A stretch of 64,000 bases of DNA. Origin: JASHVB01 sp035508435 (GTDB lineage Bacteria; Pseudomonadota; Alphaproteobacteria; Acetobacterales; Acetobacteraceae). This document shows, one piece after another, positions 50,952 through 60,273 of the stretch. The notes under the pieces are model-generated. The model made no database searches and was not told the DNA's origin. It worked only from the letters and a program-made list of their open reading frames with translations. The position numbers and the translations under genes are program-made. The DNA lies in NCBI GenBank assembly GCA_035508435.1, contig DATJNA010000005.1, forward strand, positions 1-64,000, in the 5' to 3' direction. The first letter of the stretch is position 1. Every line of letters starts with the position of its first letter.

Positions 50952-52289
50952 ATGGACTCATGGCTCGCTGCCAGCGAATTGCACCAGTACGCTCACCAGG
51001 CGGTGGTCTGGGCACGGGACAGGATCTTCGTGTCCGACACCTTGCTCCAGCTTGCCTGCATGCTGCTTCTCGGCCTGGTGACGTTGGCTTCGGCACGGCC
51101 GCTTCGCCGCGCCTTGTTGCGTCAGGCCGATCGCGTCCCACCCGGGCCGCTGCATCCGGTTGCCACCGCGCTCGCCCGCGCCGGCCCCTCCATCGTATTG
51201 CTCCTGCTGCTCTGGTTCGCACGGCTTGCGTTCAATGCCACGCACTCCGCCGCCGCGGTACTGCGCACCGCCGAAAGCCTGGTGCTGGTGTGGGTGCTGA
51301 TCCGCCTCTCCTCGCGCCTGGTCCGCAACGAGGCGCTCGCCCGCGTCATCGCCGTCGCCGCCTGGGCGATCGCCGCGCTGAACATTGCCGGCCTGCTGGG
51401 GCCGGTGATCGGCGTGATGGACGCGATGGCGGTGCCGATCGGCAACTACCGGCTGAGCCTGTTGCTGCTGGTGAAGGGCGTCATCACCATGGCGCTGCTG
51501 ATCTGGCTTGCCAACACCTCGGCGCGGATGATCGAGCATTGGCTGGATCGCATGCCGGTGATCACGCCGGTCATGCGCGTCCTGGCGGGCAAGCTGGCGC
51601 GCCTGCTGCTGGTGGTGCTGGCCGTGCTGCTGGCGCTGGGCTCGATCGGCATCGACCTCACCGCCTTCGCGGTGTTCTCCGGCGCAGTCGGGGTCGGCGT
51701 CGGATTTGGCCTTCAGAAGGTGGTCTCCAACCTGATCAGCGGCGTGATCCTCTTGCTCGACCGCTCGATCAAGCCGGGCGACGTGATCGAGGTCGAGGAC
51801 ACTTACGGTTTCGTCAACGCGCTGAATGCCCGCTACGTCGCGGTCCGCACGCGCGACGGCAAGGAATTCCTGATCCCCAACGAGGACCTCATCACCCAGC
51901 GCGTCACCAACTGGTCGTATTCCAACGACCTGATCCGCCTGCACGTGAAGGTCGGCATTTCCTACCAGTCCGATCCGCATGCGGCGATTTCGCGGGCACT
52001 GGAGGCCGCGCGCGAGGTGCCGCGCGTGCTGGCCGAGCCGGAGCCGACCTGCCTGCTGGTTGAATTCGGCGGCAGCACGATCGATCTGGAGTTGCGGTGC
52101 TGGATCAATGATCCCGTCAATGGCATGGCCAATGTGCGCAGCGAGTTGATGCTGCGCATCTGGGACCTCTATCAGGCGCACGGCATCGAGCTGCCCCATC
52201 CGCAGCGCGACATCACCCTGCGCAATCCGGAAGCGTTGGCTGCCGCTTTGCAACCTCGACGCGGCGCGGTGGCGAAGCAGAACAACTGA
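50952..52289 (+). CDS. MscS-family mechanosensitive channel
   Basis: A 445-residue membrane protein with five predicted N-terminal helices before the MscS core. The pore helix TM3 contains AFAVFSGAVGVGVGFGLQKVV, followed by NLISGVILLLDRSIKPGDVIEV, the start of the beta domain, and then the DGKEFLIPNEDLITQRVTNW cytoplasmic segment. ATG 50952 is preferred to an upstream TTG. Such channels open under membrane tension to release ions or small solutes in osmotic downshock. It is framed by two 15-bp repeat arrays, one on each side. Confidence 0.92.
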   Translation: MDSWLAASELHQYAHQAVVWARDRIFVSDTLLQLACMLLLGLVTLASARPLRRALLRQADRVPPGPLHPVATALARAGPSIVLLLLLWFARLAFNATHSAAAVLRTAESLVLVWVLIRLSSRLVRNEALARVIAVAAWAIAALNIAGLLGPVIGVMDAMAVPIGNYRLSLLLLVKGVITMALLIWLANTSARMIEHWLDRMPVITPVMRVLAGKLARLLLVVLAVLLALGSIGIDLTAFAVFSGAVGVGVGFGLQKVVSNLISGVILLLDRSIKPGDVIEVEDTYGFVNALNARYVAVRTRDGKEFLIPNEDLITQRVTNWSYSNDLIRLHVKVGISYQSDPHAAISRALEAAREVPRVLAEPEPTCLLVEFGGSTIDLELRCWINDPVNGMANVRSELMLRIWDLYQAHGIELPHPQRDITLRNPEALAAALQPRRGAVAKQNN

Positions 52290-52336
52290 GTGCGGCGGCA
52301 TGTCGGCCGCGTGTGCCGACGGCGTCGGGGCGGTGG

Positions 52337-52381
52337 CAAAGTCACGTTTTACAAAGTCACGTTTTACAAAGTCACGTTTTA
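52337..52381. repeat. Three-unit 15-bp tandem repeat between mscS and the MFS gene
   Basis: Three perfect units of CAAAGTCACGTTTTA with no spacer. The core GTCACGT at positions 5-11 is the reverse complement of ACGTGAC, the core of the 15-bp array before mscS, so the two arrays carry the same core in opposite orientation at the same offset. It ends about 79 bases before the MFS start and begins 47 bases after the mscS stop. It is AT-rich compared with its surroundings. Confidence 0.9.
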
Positions 52382-52459
52382 CCCTTGAGCAATTCCCGGG
52401 CCCCGCTAATCTTGCCGAACTGGCCGATCCGTGGCCGGCACGAAAAGGGGACTCCAGGT

Positions 52460-53767
52460 ATGGAACGATCGATCGAGCAGCGCGCGATACGAAAGGTGTA
52501 TTTGCGGCTGCTGCCGTTTGCCATGGTCGTGTATTTCTTCTGCTATCTCGACCGCATCAATATCGGCTTCGCCGCGCTGACGATGAACAAGGAGATCGGC
52601 CTCAGCGCCGCCACCTACGGCCTCAGTGCCGGCGCGTTCTATCTCGGTTACTGCATCTTCGAGATTCCCAGCAACATGGTGCTGGACAAGGTGGGCGCGC
52701 GGTTGTGGATCGCCCGCATCATGATCACCTGGGGCCTCGCCTCCGCCGCCACCGCATTGGTGGTCGGCCCCACCAGCTTCCTCTCCGTCCGCTTCTTGCT
52801 CGGCGCCGCCGAAGCCGGATTGTTCCCGGGCATTCTGCTGCTGTTCACCTACTGGTTTCCGGACCACCACCGCGCCCGCATCGTCTCCGGCTTCACGCTG
52901 GCGCTGCCGATTTCAGTCGCGCTCGGTGCGCCGATCTCCACCGCCATTCTTGGCATGGATGGCGTGCTTGGCATCGCCGGCTGGAAATGGATCTACATTC
53001 TGGAAGCGGTGCCCACCGTCCTGCTGGGCATTTGCGTGTTCTTCTACCTCACCGACAAGCCGGCGCAGGCCACCTGGCTCGATGCGGAAGAGAAGGCCTG
53101 GCTGGTCGGCCGGCTGGAAGCCGAGCGCCGTGCCGTCGAAACCGTGCGCACCTATGGTTTCATGGAAGCATTGTTCAATCCCAAGATCCTGCTGCTGTCG
53201 CTGAACTATCTCGGGATCGTCACCGCCAGCCTCGGCATCGTCCTGTTCATTCCGCAGATCATCAAGTCGCTGGGTGCCACCAACATGGGCACCGGCTACG
53301 CCACCATGCTCGCCTACATTTGCGGGGCGGTCAGCATGATGACCTGGGGTTGGATCTCCGACCGCATGGGGGAACGCCGCTGGAACCTGTTCTGGGCCTG
53401 CCTGGTCGCCACCGTCGGCCTGGTGATCGCCGGCATGACCATGGGCACCTGGTGGGCGCTCGCCGGCCTCTGCATCGCCACCGCCGGCTTCTACGGCACC
53501 AAGGGCCCGTTCTGGTCGCTGCCGTCGATGATGCTGACCGGCAGCGCCGCGGCGGCGGGTTTGGCGTGGATCAACTCGATCGGCAATGCCGGTGGCTTCT
53601 TCGGCCCCACCATCGTCGGCTGGCTGAAGGAGGTCACCGGCAGCTACGCCGGCGGACTCTACGGGCTGGCATTGTTCACGCTGGTCTCCGCGGTGACCGC
53701 GGCGGTCGGCCTGCACATTCCGCGGCGGTTCGCCCATCGCGAGGAGCTGCGCGTGCCGGCGGAATAA
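52460..53767 (+). CDS. MFS transporter (ACS/phthalate permease-like)
   Basis: A 435-residue transporter with 12 helices. The RRLLPFAMVVYFFCYLDRINIGFAAL-type opening (here LRLLPFAMVVYFFCYLDRIN) and the GxxxG-rich motif region DKVGARLWIARIM place it in the anion:cation symporter family, whose members import organic acids such as phthalate, tartrate, glucarate or 4-hydroxyphenylacetate. ATG 52460 begins MERSIEQRAIRKVYLRLLP, with homology from that point. No catabolic genes are adjacent. A triple 15-bp repeat precedes it. Confidence 0.9.
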   Translation: MERSIEQRAIRKVYLRLLPFAMVVYFFCYLDRINIGFAALTMNKEIGLSAATYGLSAGAFYLGYCIFEIPSNMVLDKVGARLWIARIMITWGLASAATALVVGPTSFLSVRFLLGAAEAGLFPGILLLFTYWFPDHHRARIVSGFTLALPISVALGAPISTAILGMDGVLGIAGWKWIYILEAVPTVLLGICVFFYLTDKPAQATWLDAEEKAWLVGRLEAERRAVETVRTYGFMEALFNPKILLLSLNYLGIVTASLGIVLFIPQIIKSLGATNMGTGYATMLAYICGAVSMMTWGWISDRMGERRWNLFWACLVATVGLVIAGMTMGTWWALAGLCIATAGFYGTKGPFWSLPSMMLTGSAAAAGLAWINSIGNAGGFFGPTIVGWLKEVTGSYAGGLYGLALFTLVSAVTAAVGLHIPRRFAHREELRVPAE

Positions 53768-53862
53768 TACCCCGCCTTCCGCAGGCAGGTCGCATCGTGT
53801 AGACGGCGCCCGAACGGCCGCCCGGGGCAGGCGGCCGCACCGGGGAGTCTTCAGTCGGGGCT

Positions 53863-55104
53863 ATGGCTGGCATCCACATCGTTGGCGCCGGTTTGGCCGG
53901 CCTGTCCGCAGCGCTCGCGCTCACGGCGGCCGGGCGCGCGGTCACGCTGTACGAATCCGGACCCTCTGCCGGCGGCCGCTGCCGCTCTTATTTCGATCGC
54001 GAACTCGGCCTGACCATCGACAATGGCAACCATCTGCTGCTGTCCGGCAACCGCGCGAGCTTTGCCTATCTGAAGACGATCGGGGCGTTGGACAAAATGG
54101 GCGGGCCGAAAAAGGCCTGCTTTCCGTTCATCGACCTTGGTACCGGCACGCGCTGGACGTTGCGGCCCAATGCGGGGCCCATCCCGTGGTGGCTGTTGCA
54201 GCCGAATCGCCGCGTGCCACATGCCCGCCTGGGCGACTACATGGCGCTGCTGTCGCTCGCGCGCATGAAGGACGACACCACCACCGTCTCCGAGGCGCTG
54301 CGTCACGGCTGGCTCTACTGGCGGCTGGTGGAACCACTGTCGGTCGCAGCACTCAATACGCCGTCGCGCGAGGCGCTGGCGCGCTCGCTCGGCAGTGTGC
54401 TGCGCGAGACGCTGCTGCGCGGCGGCTCCGCCTGCGTTCCGCGCTTTCCGCGGGAGGGGTTGTCGGGCGCACTGGTCGAGCCCGCTGTGGCAACGTTGCG
54501 GGCGCGCGGCGCCCGGATCCAGTTCGGCCGGCGGGTCGCGGCGCTGGAGATCGCAGGCGACCGCGTGACGGCGCTACAGACCACCGACGGGCCGGTGCGG
54601 CTCGAGGCGCAGGATGCCGTGGTGCTGGCGGTGCCGCCCTGGGTGGCGAAGTCGCTGTTGCCCTCCCTGATTGCGCCCGACCAGTTCGAATCGATCCTGA
54701 ACATCCACTACCGCACCGCGACCGATCCCGGAGAGGCCGGCTTCATGGGCATCGTGCGCGGCACCGCGCAATGGGTCTTCGTCAAGACCGGCCATGTCTC
54801 GGTGACGATCAGCGCCGCCAATCGGCTGGTGGATCGCGAGGCGGAGGCGCTCGCGGCCGCGGCCTGGCCGGATGTTCGGGTCGCCCTCGGGCTGGAGGGC
54901 GACATGCCGCCGTACCGCGTGGTGAAGGAGAAGCGCGCGACCTTCGCCGCCAACGCGATCCAGGAACGCCAGCGCCCAGCCGCCCGCACATCGCTCGCGA
55001 ACCTGGTGCTGGCCGGCGATTGGACCGCCACCGGCCTGCCGGCGACGATCGAGGGTGCCATTCGCTCCGGCAACAAGGCGGCGGAGGAACTCCGCCGGGG
55101 GTGA
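53863..55104 (+). CDS. hpnE: Hydroxysqualene dehydroxylase HpnE
   Basis: A 413-residue FAD-dependent amine-oxidase-like enzyme. The N-terminal dinucleotide fold is IHIVGAGLAGLSAALALTAAGR, followed by YESGPSAGGRCRSYFD and DNGNHLLLSGNRASFAYL, and the C-terminal FAD block VLAGDWTATGLPATIEGAIRSG. HpnE reduces hydroxysqualene to squalene in the HpnC-D-E route to hopanoids. hpnC and hpnD are not in this window. It indicates that the organism makes hopanoids. Confidence 0.9.
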   Translation: MAGIHIVGAGLAGLSAALALTAAGRAVTLYESGPSAGGRCRSYFDRELGLTIDNGNHLLLSGNRASFAYLKTIGALDKMGGPKKACFPFIDLGTGTRWTLRPNAGPIPWWLLQPNRRVPHARLGDYMALLSLARMKDDTTTVSEALRHGWLYWRLVEPLSVAALNTPSREALARSLGSVLRETLLRGGSACVPRFPREGLSGALVEPAVATLRARGARIQFGRRVAALEIAGDRVTALQTTDGPVRLEAQDAVVLAVPPWVAKSLLPSLIAPDQFESILNIHYRTATDPGEAGFMGIVRGTAQWVFVKTGHVSVTISAANRLVDREAEALAAAAWPDVRVALGLEGDMPPYRVVKEKRATFAANAIQERQRPAARTSLANLVLAGDWTATGLPATIEGAIRSGNKAAEELRRG

Positions 55105-55153
55105 GGGAAGGGGGAGTTTCCTTGCCACCGACTGACGCCCCATATCGCATGGC

Positions 55154-55366
55154 GTGCGCCAACGCCTCATCGTCGCCGGACTGGTCCTCCTCGCGCTGGG
55201 GCTGTTGTGGCCATGGCTGACGCGGATTGGTCTCGGTCACCTGCCGGGCGACATCAGAGTGCAGCGCCCCGGATTTCGCTTCTACGCCCCGCTCGGCAGC
55301 AGCCTGCTGCTGTCGATCCTGCTGTCGCTGCTGTTGACGCTGATCTTCTGGCTGTGGCGGCGATAG
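55154..55366 (+). CDS. DUF2905 small membrane protein
   Basis: A 70-residue protein with two hydrophobic helices and GLGHLPGDIRVQRPGFRFYAP between them, the DUF2905 signature. A GTG start at 55154 matches the usual N-terminus (MRQRLIVAGLVLLALG). Function is unknown. Part of its coding sequence recurs at 57104-57195 as a broken copy. Confidence 0.85.
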   Translation: MRQRLIVAGLVLLALGLLWPWLTRIGLGHLPGDIRVQRPGFRFYAPLGSSLLLSILLSLLLTLIFWLWRR

Positions 55367-55509
55367 GATCGCATCGCCGTTGCCATCCGCCTGCTTCGCG
55401 GCCTGCCGGCTCCGCCGTTTACCGAATGTTGGCAATTCAGTGCCAGCCTGGAGCTGAAGTCCGGCGGTCATCGCCGCGACAGAGTGCACGGTTCTGGGGG
55501 GATTGCGGC

Positions 55510-56850
55510 ATGGCGTCGAATGATGATGGTGACCTGCGGGGCAGGATGCGGTTCCTCCGCATCGACGAGCATGACAATGCAAGCCTGCAAAGCTTTTGGC
55601 AGATAGTCGCACCGAACCTGCCGGCGATCCTGGATGGCTTCTACGACCACGTCGTGACGGAGCCACGGCTCAAGGCGATGGTCGCCGACAGGTTGCCGAA
55701 GTTGAAGCAGGCGCAGACCGCCCATTGGCAGCGATTGTTCGTGTCGAGTCCAGATGCTGCATATTGCCAGAGCGTGCAGAAGATCGGCCTGATGCACCAC
55801 CGGGTCGGACTGGAGCCGCGGTGGTATATCGGCGGCTACAACTACGTCCTGAACCGGCTGATCGATATTGCCATTACGGCGCATCGCTGGTCGCCCCGCA
55901 AGCTGCGCGCGCTGCTGGCGGCGGTGACGGCGCGGGTCATGCTCGACATGGACATCGCCATCTCGATGTACCAGGAGGCGCTGTTGGTCGAGCGACAGCA
56001 GCGTGCCCGGCGGGTCGATGCACTGCTGGCGGAGTTCGAGGCGGGCAGCGTGGCACTGGTCGGCACCGTCGCCTCCGCCGCGACGCAACTGTGTGCGACA
56101 GCGCAGGCACTGACCACCACCGCGGAGCAAACCACGGGCCAGGCGACGGGGGTCGCCGCCGCGGCGGAGCAAGCCGGCGTCAACGTCCAGACGGTCGCCG
56201 CTGCTGCCGAGGAGCTGTCCAGCTCGATCTCGGAGATCGCCCGACAGGTGGCGCAGTCCTCGGAAATCGCCAGCCGCGCGGTGGATGATGCGCGGCGCAC
56301 CGATGCCATTGTGAAGACGCTGGCAGGTGCGGCGCAGAAGATCGGCGACGTGGTGGGGCTGATCAACAGCATCGCCGGGCAGACCAACCTGTTGGCGCTC
56401 AACGCAACGATCGAGGCGGCGCGGGCCGGCGATGCCGGCAAGGGGTTCGCCGTCGTGGCGTCGGAAGTGAAGAGCCTCGCCAACCAGACCGCAACCGCAA
56501 CCGGCGACATCAGCGCACAGATCGGCGAGATCCAGACGGCGACGTCCGAGGCAGTCCAGGCGATCGAGGCCATCGCCCACACCATCGACGAGCTGAACCG
56601 TATCGCCGCCTCCATCGCCTCGGCGGTCGAGGAGCAAGGGGCGGCGACGCAGGAGATTTCGCGCAACGTGCACGAGGCCGCCACGGGCACGCAGGACGTG
56701 AGCCAGCACATTCTGGGGGTGAGCCGTGGCGCCGAGGCGACCGGGGCAGCCGCGGCGCAGGTGCTGAGCGCCGGCGGCGCGCTGTCGCAGCAGGCGGAAC
56801 GGTTGCGGGGCGATGTGGGGCGGTTCATCGACGCGGTGAAGGCCGCGTGA
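55510..56850 (+). CDS. Globin-coupled soluble chemoreceptor (HemAT-like)
   Basis: A 446-residue cytoplasmic chemotaxis transducer. Residues about 20-170 are a sensor globin: GLMHHRVGLEPRWYIGGYNYV fits the proximal His region, with proximal His likely residue 96. After a linker, residues about 190-440 are a methyl-accepting signalling domain with the conserved tip INSIAGQTNLLALNATIEAA and RAGDAGKGFAVVASEVKSLA. There are no membrane helices or HAMP. By family it senses O2 (or NO/CO) through heme and drives CheA. No che genes are near; it faces a membrane chemoreceptor gene downstream. Confidence 0.9.
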   Translation: MASNDDGDLRGRMRFLRIDEHDNASLQSFWQIVAPNLPAILDGFYDHVVTEPRLKAMVADRLPKLKQAQTAHWQRLFVSSPDAAYCQSVQKIGLMHHRVGLEPRWYIGGYNYVLNRLIDIAITAHRWSPRKLRALLAAVTARVMLDMDIAISMYQEALLVERQQRARRVDALLAEFEAGSVALVGTVASAATQLCATAQALTTTAEQTTGQATGVAAAAEQAGVNVQTVAAAAEELSSSISEIARQVAQSSEIASRAVDDARRTDAIVKTLAGAAQKIGDVVGLINSIAGQTNLLALNATIEAARAGDAGKGFAVVASEVKSLANQTATATGDISAQIGEIQTATSEAVQAIEAIAHTIDELNRIAASIASAVEEQGAATQEISRNVHEAATGTQDVSQHILGVSRGAEATGAAAAQVLSAGGALSQQAERLRGDVGRFIDAVKAA

Positions 56851-57103
56851 GGAATGCTCACGCGTGGATCGCGCCGGCGACTTCGAACGCCCTCCACCGA
56901 ACCATGCTGCACGCGGCATGGAGCATGACGACGGCGCGAGGCAGGCTGCCAGCATGTGTTTTCTCACCTGCGGGGCGACAGCGGCGTGGAGCGCCCGGGG
57001 TCTCGGCTCAGAGCCCGAGGGGGCATAAACGCATCAAAGGCGAAGCAGATCCTCCGTCACCGCCTCGCATTTTGGCAACTCGATGGAGCACTTATTCCTC
57101 CTC

Positions 57104-57195
57104 GAGGCCTTACGCCCCGCTCGGCAGCAGCCGGCAATTTCGATCGTGCTGTCCCCGCTCCTGATCTTGGTTCTGTGGATGCGGAGATCGTAACG
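57104..57195 (+). pseudogene. DUF2905 gene remnant
   Basis: The first 22 bases (TACGCCCCGCTCGGCAGCAG plus CC) are identical to the DUF2905 gene at 55288-55309. After one frame change the next 60 bases read ISIVLSPLLILVLWMRRS and a TAA stop, like the second helix and C-terminus of DUF2905. The first half of the gene is absent. It lies between the two convergent chemoreceptor genes. Apart from this, 56851-57224 holds no gene. Confidence 0.6.
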
Positions 57196-57224
57196 GAAGC
57201 CTGGTCCTGATCCCGGTGATGCCG

Positions 57225-59543
57225 TCAGGCCGCAATCTGCGCCGGCGTCAGGCTGGCCAGCACACGATCGATACTGGCCAGGACCTGTGGTTCGGCGCTG
57301 AACACCACCGCGAGTGCGCCACCGCCACCGCGCGATACGCGAGCCGGCAACCAACCGTTGGTGCCCGGTATCTCCAGTTCCACTGGTGTGCCGGGCGACA
57401 GATTCCAGGCGCATTCTATTGCGGCGCCGCCGCGGGAAATGTTTCGCAGCATGACATCGGCCGCCGGATATCCTTTGGCTCGGACGCCCACTGTCATGCC
57501 ACGGACCGCGAGGCGCTCGTATTGCCGCCGCTCAGCGTTGCCGTCGTCGCGCACAGCGTCGAGGAACTGATCGACCTCGATCCGCAGTGTCTCGGCCTCG
57601 CGGCCGATCTCCGCCGCGCCGGACAAGACATCCCGGCTGATGCCGCCGGCCTTGTCCGCCACGGTGACGACATGCTCCATCGCGTTCGCCGTGCTTGCCG
57701 TCGCACCGGACACCGCCTGTACGCTGGCGGCAATCTCCTTGGTCGTCGCGTTCTGTTGCTCCACTGCCGCCGAGATCGCCGCGGAAACCTGGTCCATCTG
57801 GCCGATGATGCCGCCGATCTCGCTCATCGCTGCCACGGCGTCCGAGGTCGCCGCGCGCACGGTTTCGATCTGTCCGCCGATTTCCGCTGTTGCCTTGGCG
57901 GTCTGCGCCGCCAGGGTCTTCACCTCACCGGCGACCACGGCGAAGCCCTTGCCGGCCTCGCCGGCACGCGCCGCCTCGATGGTCGCGTTCAGCGCGAGCA
58001 AGTTCGTCTGCCCGGCAATGTCGCTGATCAGCCGGACCACGTCGCCGATGCGTGCCGTTGCGTCGGACAGGCCCTGCATTGTGCCATGGCTGGCCTCGGC
58101 ACGCTGCACCGCCTGGCGTGCGACGTCGGCCGCGGCCGAGACCTGGCGGGAGATTTCCGCCACGCTGGACGTCAGCTCTTCCACCGCCGCCGCGACGGTC
58201 ACCAGGTCTTCAGACGATTTGGCAGCGGCTCCCGCCGTGCTGTGGGCTTCGCTATGGACCGCCGTGGCTGCGTCCGCCATCGCTTCGGAGGCGCGGCGCA
58301 TGCCCTCGGCCGCGCCTGCGAGCGAGGCCATGACGCCGGAGATCGACTGGCCGAAATCCTGCGTGTGTTGCTCCATGGCGGCTTGGCGACGCTCCTTCGC
58401 GGCCCGCGCGGCGGCTTGCTCCGCTGCCAGGCGCGCCGCCTCGATCGCCTGCTGCTTGAACACTTCCACGGCCCGCGCCATCTCGCCGATTTCGTCGTGG
58501 TTCTCGCGCGCGGGAATTTCGACGTCATGCTCGCCGGCCGCGAGCCGCCCCATTGCGCCGGTCATGGCGGCCAATGGCCGGGCGATGCCCCGACCGATGA
58601 CGAAGGCAAGGCCGGCGCCCAGGGCCAGCGCCGCGACCGCGAGGACTTCCTGCCACCAGGAAGCGCCGGAAATTGTCGCCGCCGCGACGGCGCGGCTGCC
58701 AGAAAAATCATGAGATTGCGACTCGACGGCAGTGTCGAGTTGGTGCTGCATCGCCTCAAGCTGGGGTCGCATTTGCTCGGCATAGAACGCTGCCGCGGCC
58801 AGGCGCGCGCTGGAGAATGCGGCAAAGGCGGTTTCGTAATCGCTCAGCGCTGTCTGTACCGGCTGCACCAGGGCCGCGACGTCGGGCGTCGCGACGCGCT
58901 GGAGTGCCTCGATTGCCGCATGGGCATGCCCGGCATTGGTCTTGAACGTGGCGGGACCGTTCTTGTCGAGCGTCGCCATGAATCGCCAGTTCGCGACGCG
59001 AACGAGGAGGGTGGTGGATTCAACCACCGCCGCGGCGTCCGACAACGCCGGATTGTGGGCCGCGCGTGCCGCCTGCACCAGACGCCCGGCGGCCGCGGTC
59101 AGCGCATCCCCGCCGGTGAAGAGTTTCGCCCGCTCGGCATTCCAGGAGCTGCCGAGCTGGGCAAACCGATCGATGTTCGTGCCATGGGCAGCCAGCGCCT
59201 CTTTCACGGATCGATAGATCTGGCGACGCTCGGCCGAAACTGCCACCCGATCGGCCTCGTTCAGCAGGCCATCGGCGCGTTTCGTAACGTCCCTGGCTGA
59301 GCCGAGCAAGCTGGGATCAGGATCGCTCAGATAGCGCGTTTCGGCCAGATCGATCGTTGCGAGTTGGCGCGTCAGTGTGAGGATCCTGCTGATGTTCCCT
59401 GCCAGGGCGTCCATCTTGCGGACGTTGGCGTCGACCCCAGAGAACTGGAACACGCCGAAGAGGGCGATGCCGAGGCTGAGCGCGAGCAGCGCGGCAAAGC
59501 CGAGATAGACGCGCGTGCGCACCTTGAGCCGCGTGAAATGCAC
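57225..59543 (-). CDS. Methyl-accepting chemoreceptor with C-terminal PilZ domain
   Basis: A 772-residue membrane chemoreceptor. Helix 1 is about residues 12-32, a periplasmic helical-bundle sensor of about 260 residues follows, helix 2 is about 297-317, then HAMP (IARPLAAMTGAMGRLAAGEH), a signalling domain with the tip ISDIAGQTNLLALNATIEAA, and after residue about 665 a PilZ domain. The PilZ c-di-GMP motifs are visible: RRQYERL (RxxxR) and NISRGGA (D/NxSxxG). This would couple c-di-GMP level to chemotaxis. It converges on the globin-coupled receptor gene. Confidence 0.93.
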   Translation of the reverse strand: MHFTRLKVRTRVYLGFAALLALSLGIALFGVFQFSGVDANVRKMDALAGNISRILTLTRQLATIDLAETRYLSDPDPSLLGSARDVTKRADGLLNEADRVAVSAERRQIYRSVKEALAAHGTNIDRFAQLGSSWNAERAKLFTGGDALTAAAGRLVQAARAAHNPALSDAAAVVESTTLLVRVANWRFMATLDKNGPATFKTNAGHAHAAIEALQRVATPDVAALVQPVQTALSDYETAFAAFSSARLAAAAFYAEQMRPQLEAMQHQLDTAVESQSHDFSGSRAVAAATISGASWWQEVLAVAALALGAGLAFVIGRGIARPLAAMTGAMGRLAAGEHDVEIPARENHDEIGEMARAVEVFKQQAIEAARLAAEQAAARAAKERRQAAMEQHTQDFGQSISGVMASLAGAAEGMRRASEAMADAATAVHSEAHSTAGAAAKSSEDLVTVAAAVEELTSSVAEISRQVSAAADVARQAVQRAEASHGTMQGLSDATARIGDVVRLISDIAGQTNLLALNATIEAARAGEAGKGFAVVAGEVKTLAAQTAKATAEIGGQIETVRAATSDAVAAMSEIGGIIGQMDQVSAAISAAVEQQNATTKEIAASVQAVSGATASTANAMEHVVTVADKAGGISRDVLSGAAEIGREAETLRIEVDQFLDAVRDDGNAERRQYERLAVRGMTVGVRAKGYPAADVMLRNISRGGAAIECAWNLSPGTPVELEIPGTNGWLPARVSRGGGGALAVVFSAEPQVLASIDRVLASLTPAQIAA

Positions 59544-59632
59544 GAGTGTCCTCCAACTGACGCGCCGTCCCGGATGCGCCGGGAGTGCCAGATTGTCGGA
59601 TACTCGTTATCACTCGGTTAACAGCGGCGCCC

Positions 59633-60232
59633 TCAGCCTTTGATCGCACCCGCCACTTCGAACGCCCCCCGCCAGATCATGTCGAGTGCGACGTAGAGCA
59701 CGATCAGCAGGCCCGCCCAGGCGAGCCAGCGCTGCCGCTCCAGCACATTAGCCAGCAGGTTCGCGGCAATGCCCATCAGCACGACCGAAAGCACCAGACC
59801 GGCGGCGAGCACCCAGGGGCGGTCGTAGGCGGCGCCGGCGACCGCGAGTACATTGTCCAGACTCATCGACAGGTCGGCCAACGCGATCTGCATCATCGCC
59901 TGGCCTAGAGTCTTGTGTGGCCCGCTGGCCGTCGCGCGCGGACGGTAGCGCCGCAACTCGCGATACATGCGCCAGCAGATCCACAGCAGCAGCAGGCCGC
60001 CGGCCAGCAGCAGGCCGATGATCGCGAGCATGGTGATGGCGAACAATCCGAGCGCGATGCGGATCGCGGTGGCGGCGCCAATCCCCAGGATGATGGCGGA
60101 CCGGCGTTGCGCCGGCGGCAGGTCGACCACGGCCAACCCGACCACCACAGCATTGTCGCCCGCGAGGGTGATGTCGATCAGCACCACCTGGGCAAGGGCG
60201 GCCAGATCCCGGGTCAGGGCATTGAAGTACAT
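59633..60232 (-). CDS. TerC-family integral membrane protein
   Basis: A 199-residue protein with about seven helices. Helix 1 contains DITLAGDNAVVVGLAV and a later helix ALADLSMSLDNVLAVAGAA; the two Asp-Asn motifs (AGDNAVV and SLDNVLA) are TerC hallmarks and probably form the ion site. Family members act in Mn2+ export (Alx/TerC/MntE-like exoenzyme loading). ATG 60232 is used. A half copy of the family A repeat starts seven bases upstream. Confidence 0.88.
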   Translation of the reverse strand: MYFNALTRDLAALAQVVLIDITLAGDNAVVVGLAVVDLPPAQRRSAIILGIGAATAIRIALGLFAITMLAIIGLLLAGGLLLLWICWRMYRELRRYRPRATASGPHKTLGQAMMQIALADLSMSLDNVLAVAGAAYDRPWVLAAGLVLSVVLMGIAANLLANVLERQRWLAWAGLLIVLYVALDMIWRGAFEVAGAIKG

Positions 60233-60238
60233 GCGTGC

Positions 60239-60273
60239 GTCATTGCGAGGAGCAGGCGCGCGATGCAATCCCT
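60239..60273. repeat. Half copy of a family A palindrome
   Basis: GTCATTGCGAGGAGCAGGCG then CGCGATGCAATCCC, corresponding to the left arm and first inner arm of the full elements. No right arm follows. It lies between the divergent terC-like and purB genes. Confidence 0.7.

Noticed and set aside
50720..52063. 447-residue rightward frame with an EDHVT pentapeptide repeat
   Set aside because: It overlaps mscS in another frame; the repeat is a by-product of the 15-bp array and the remainder is arginine/alanine-rich without any family resemblance.
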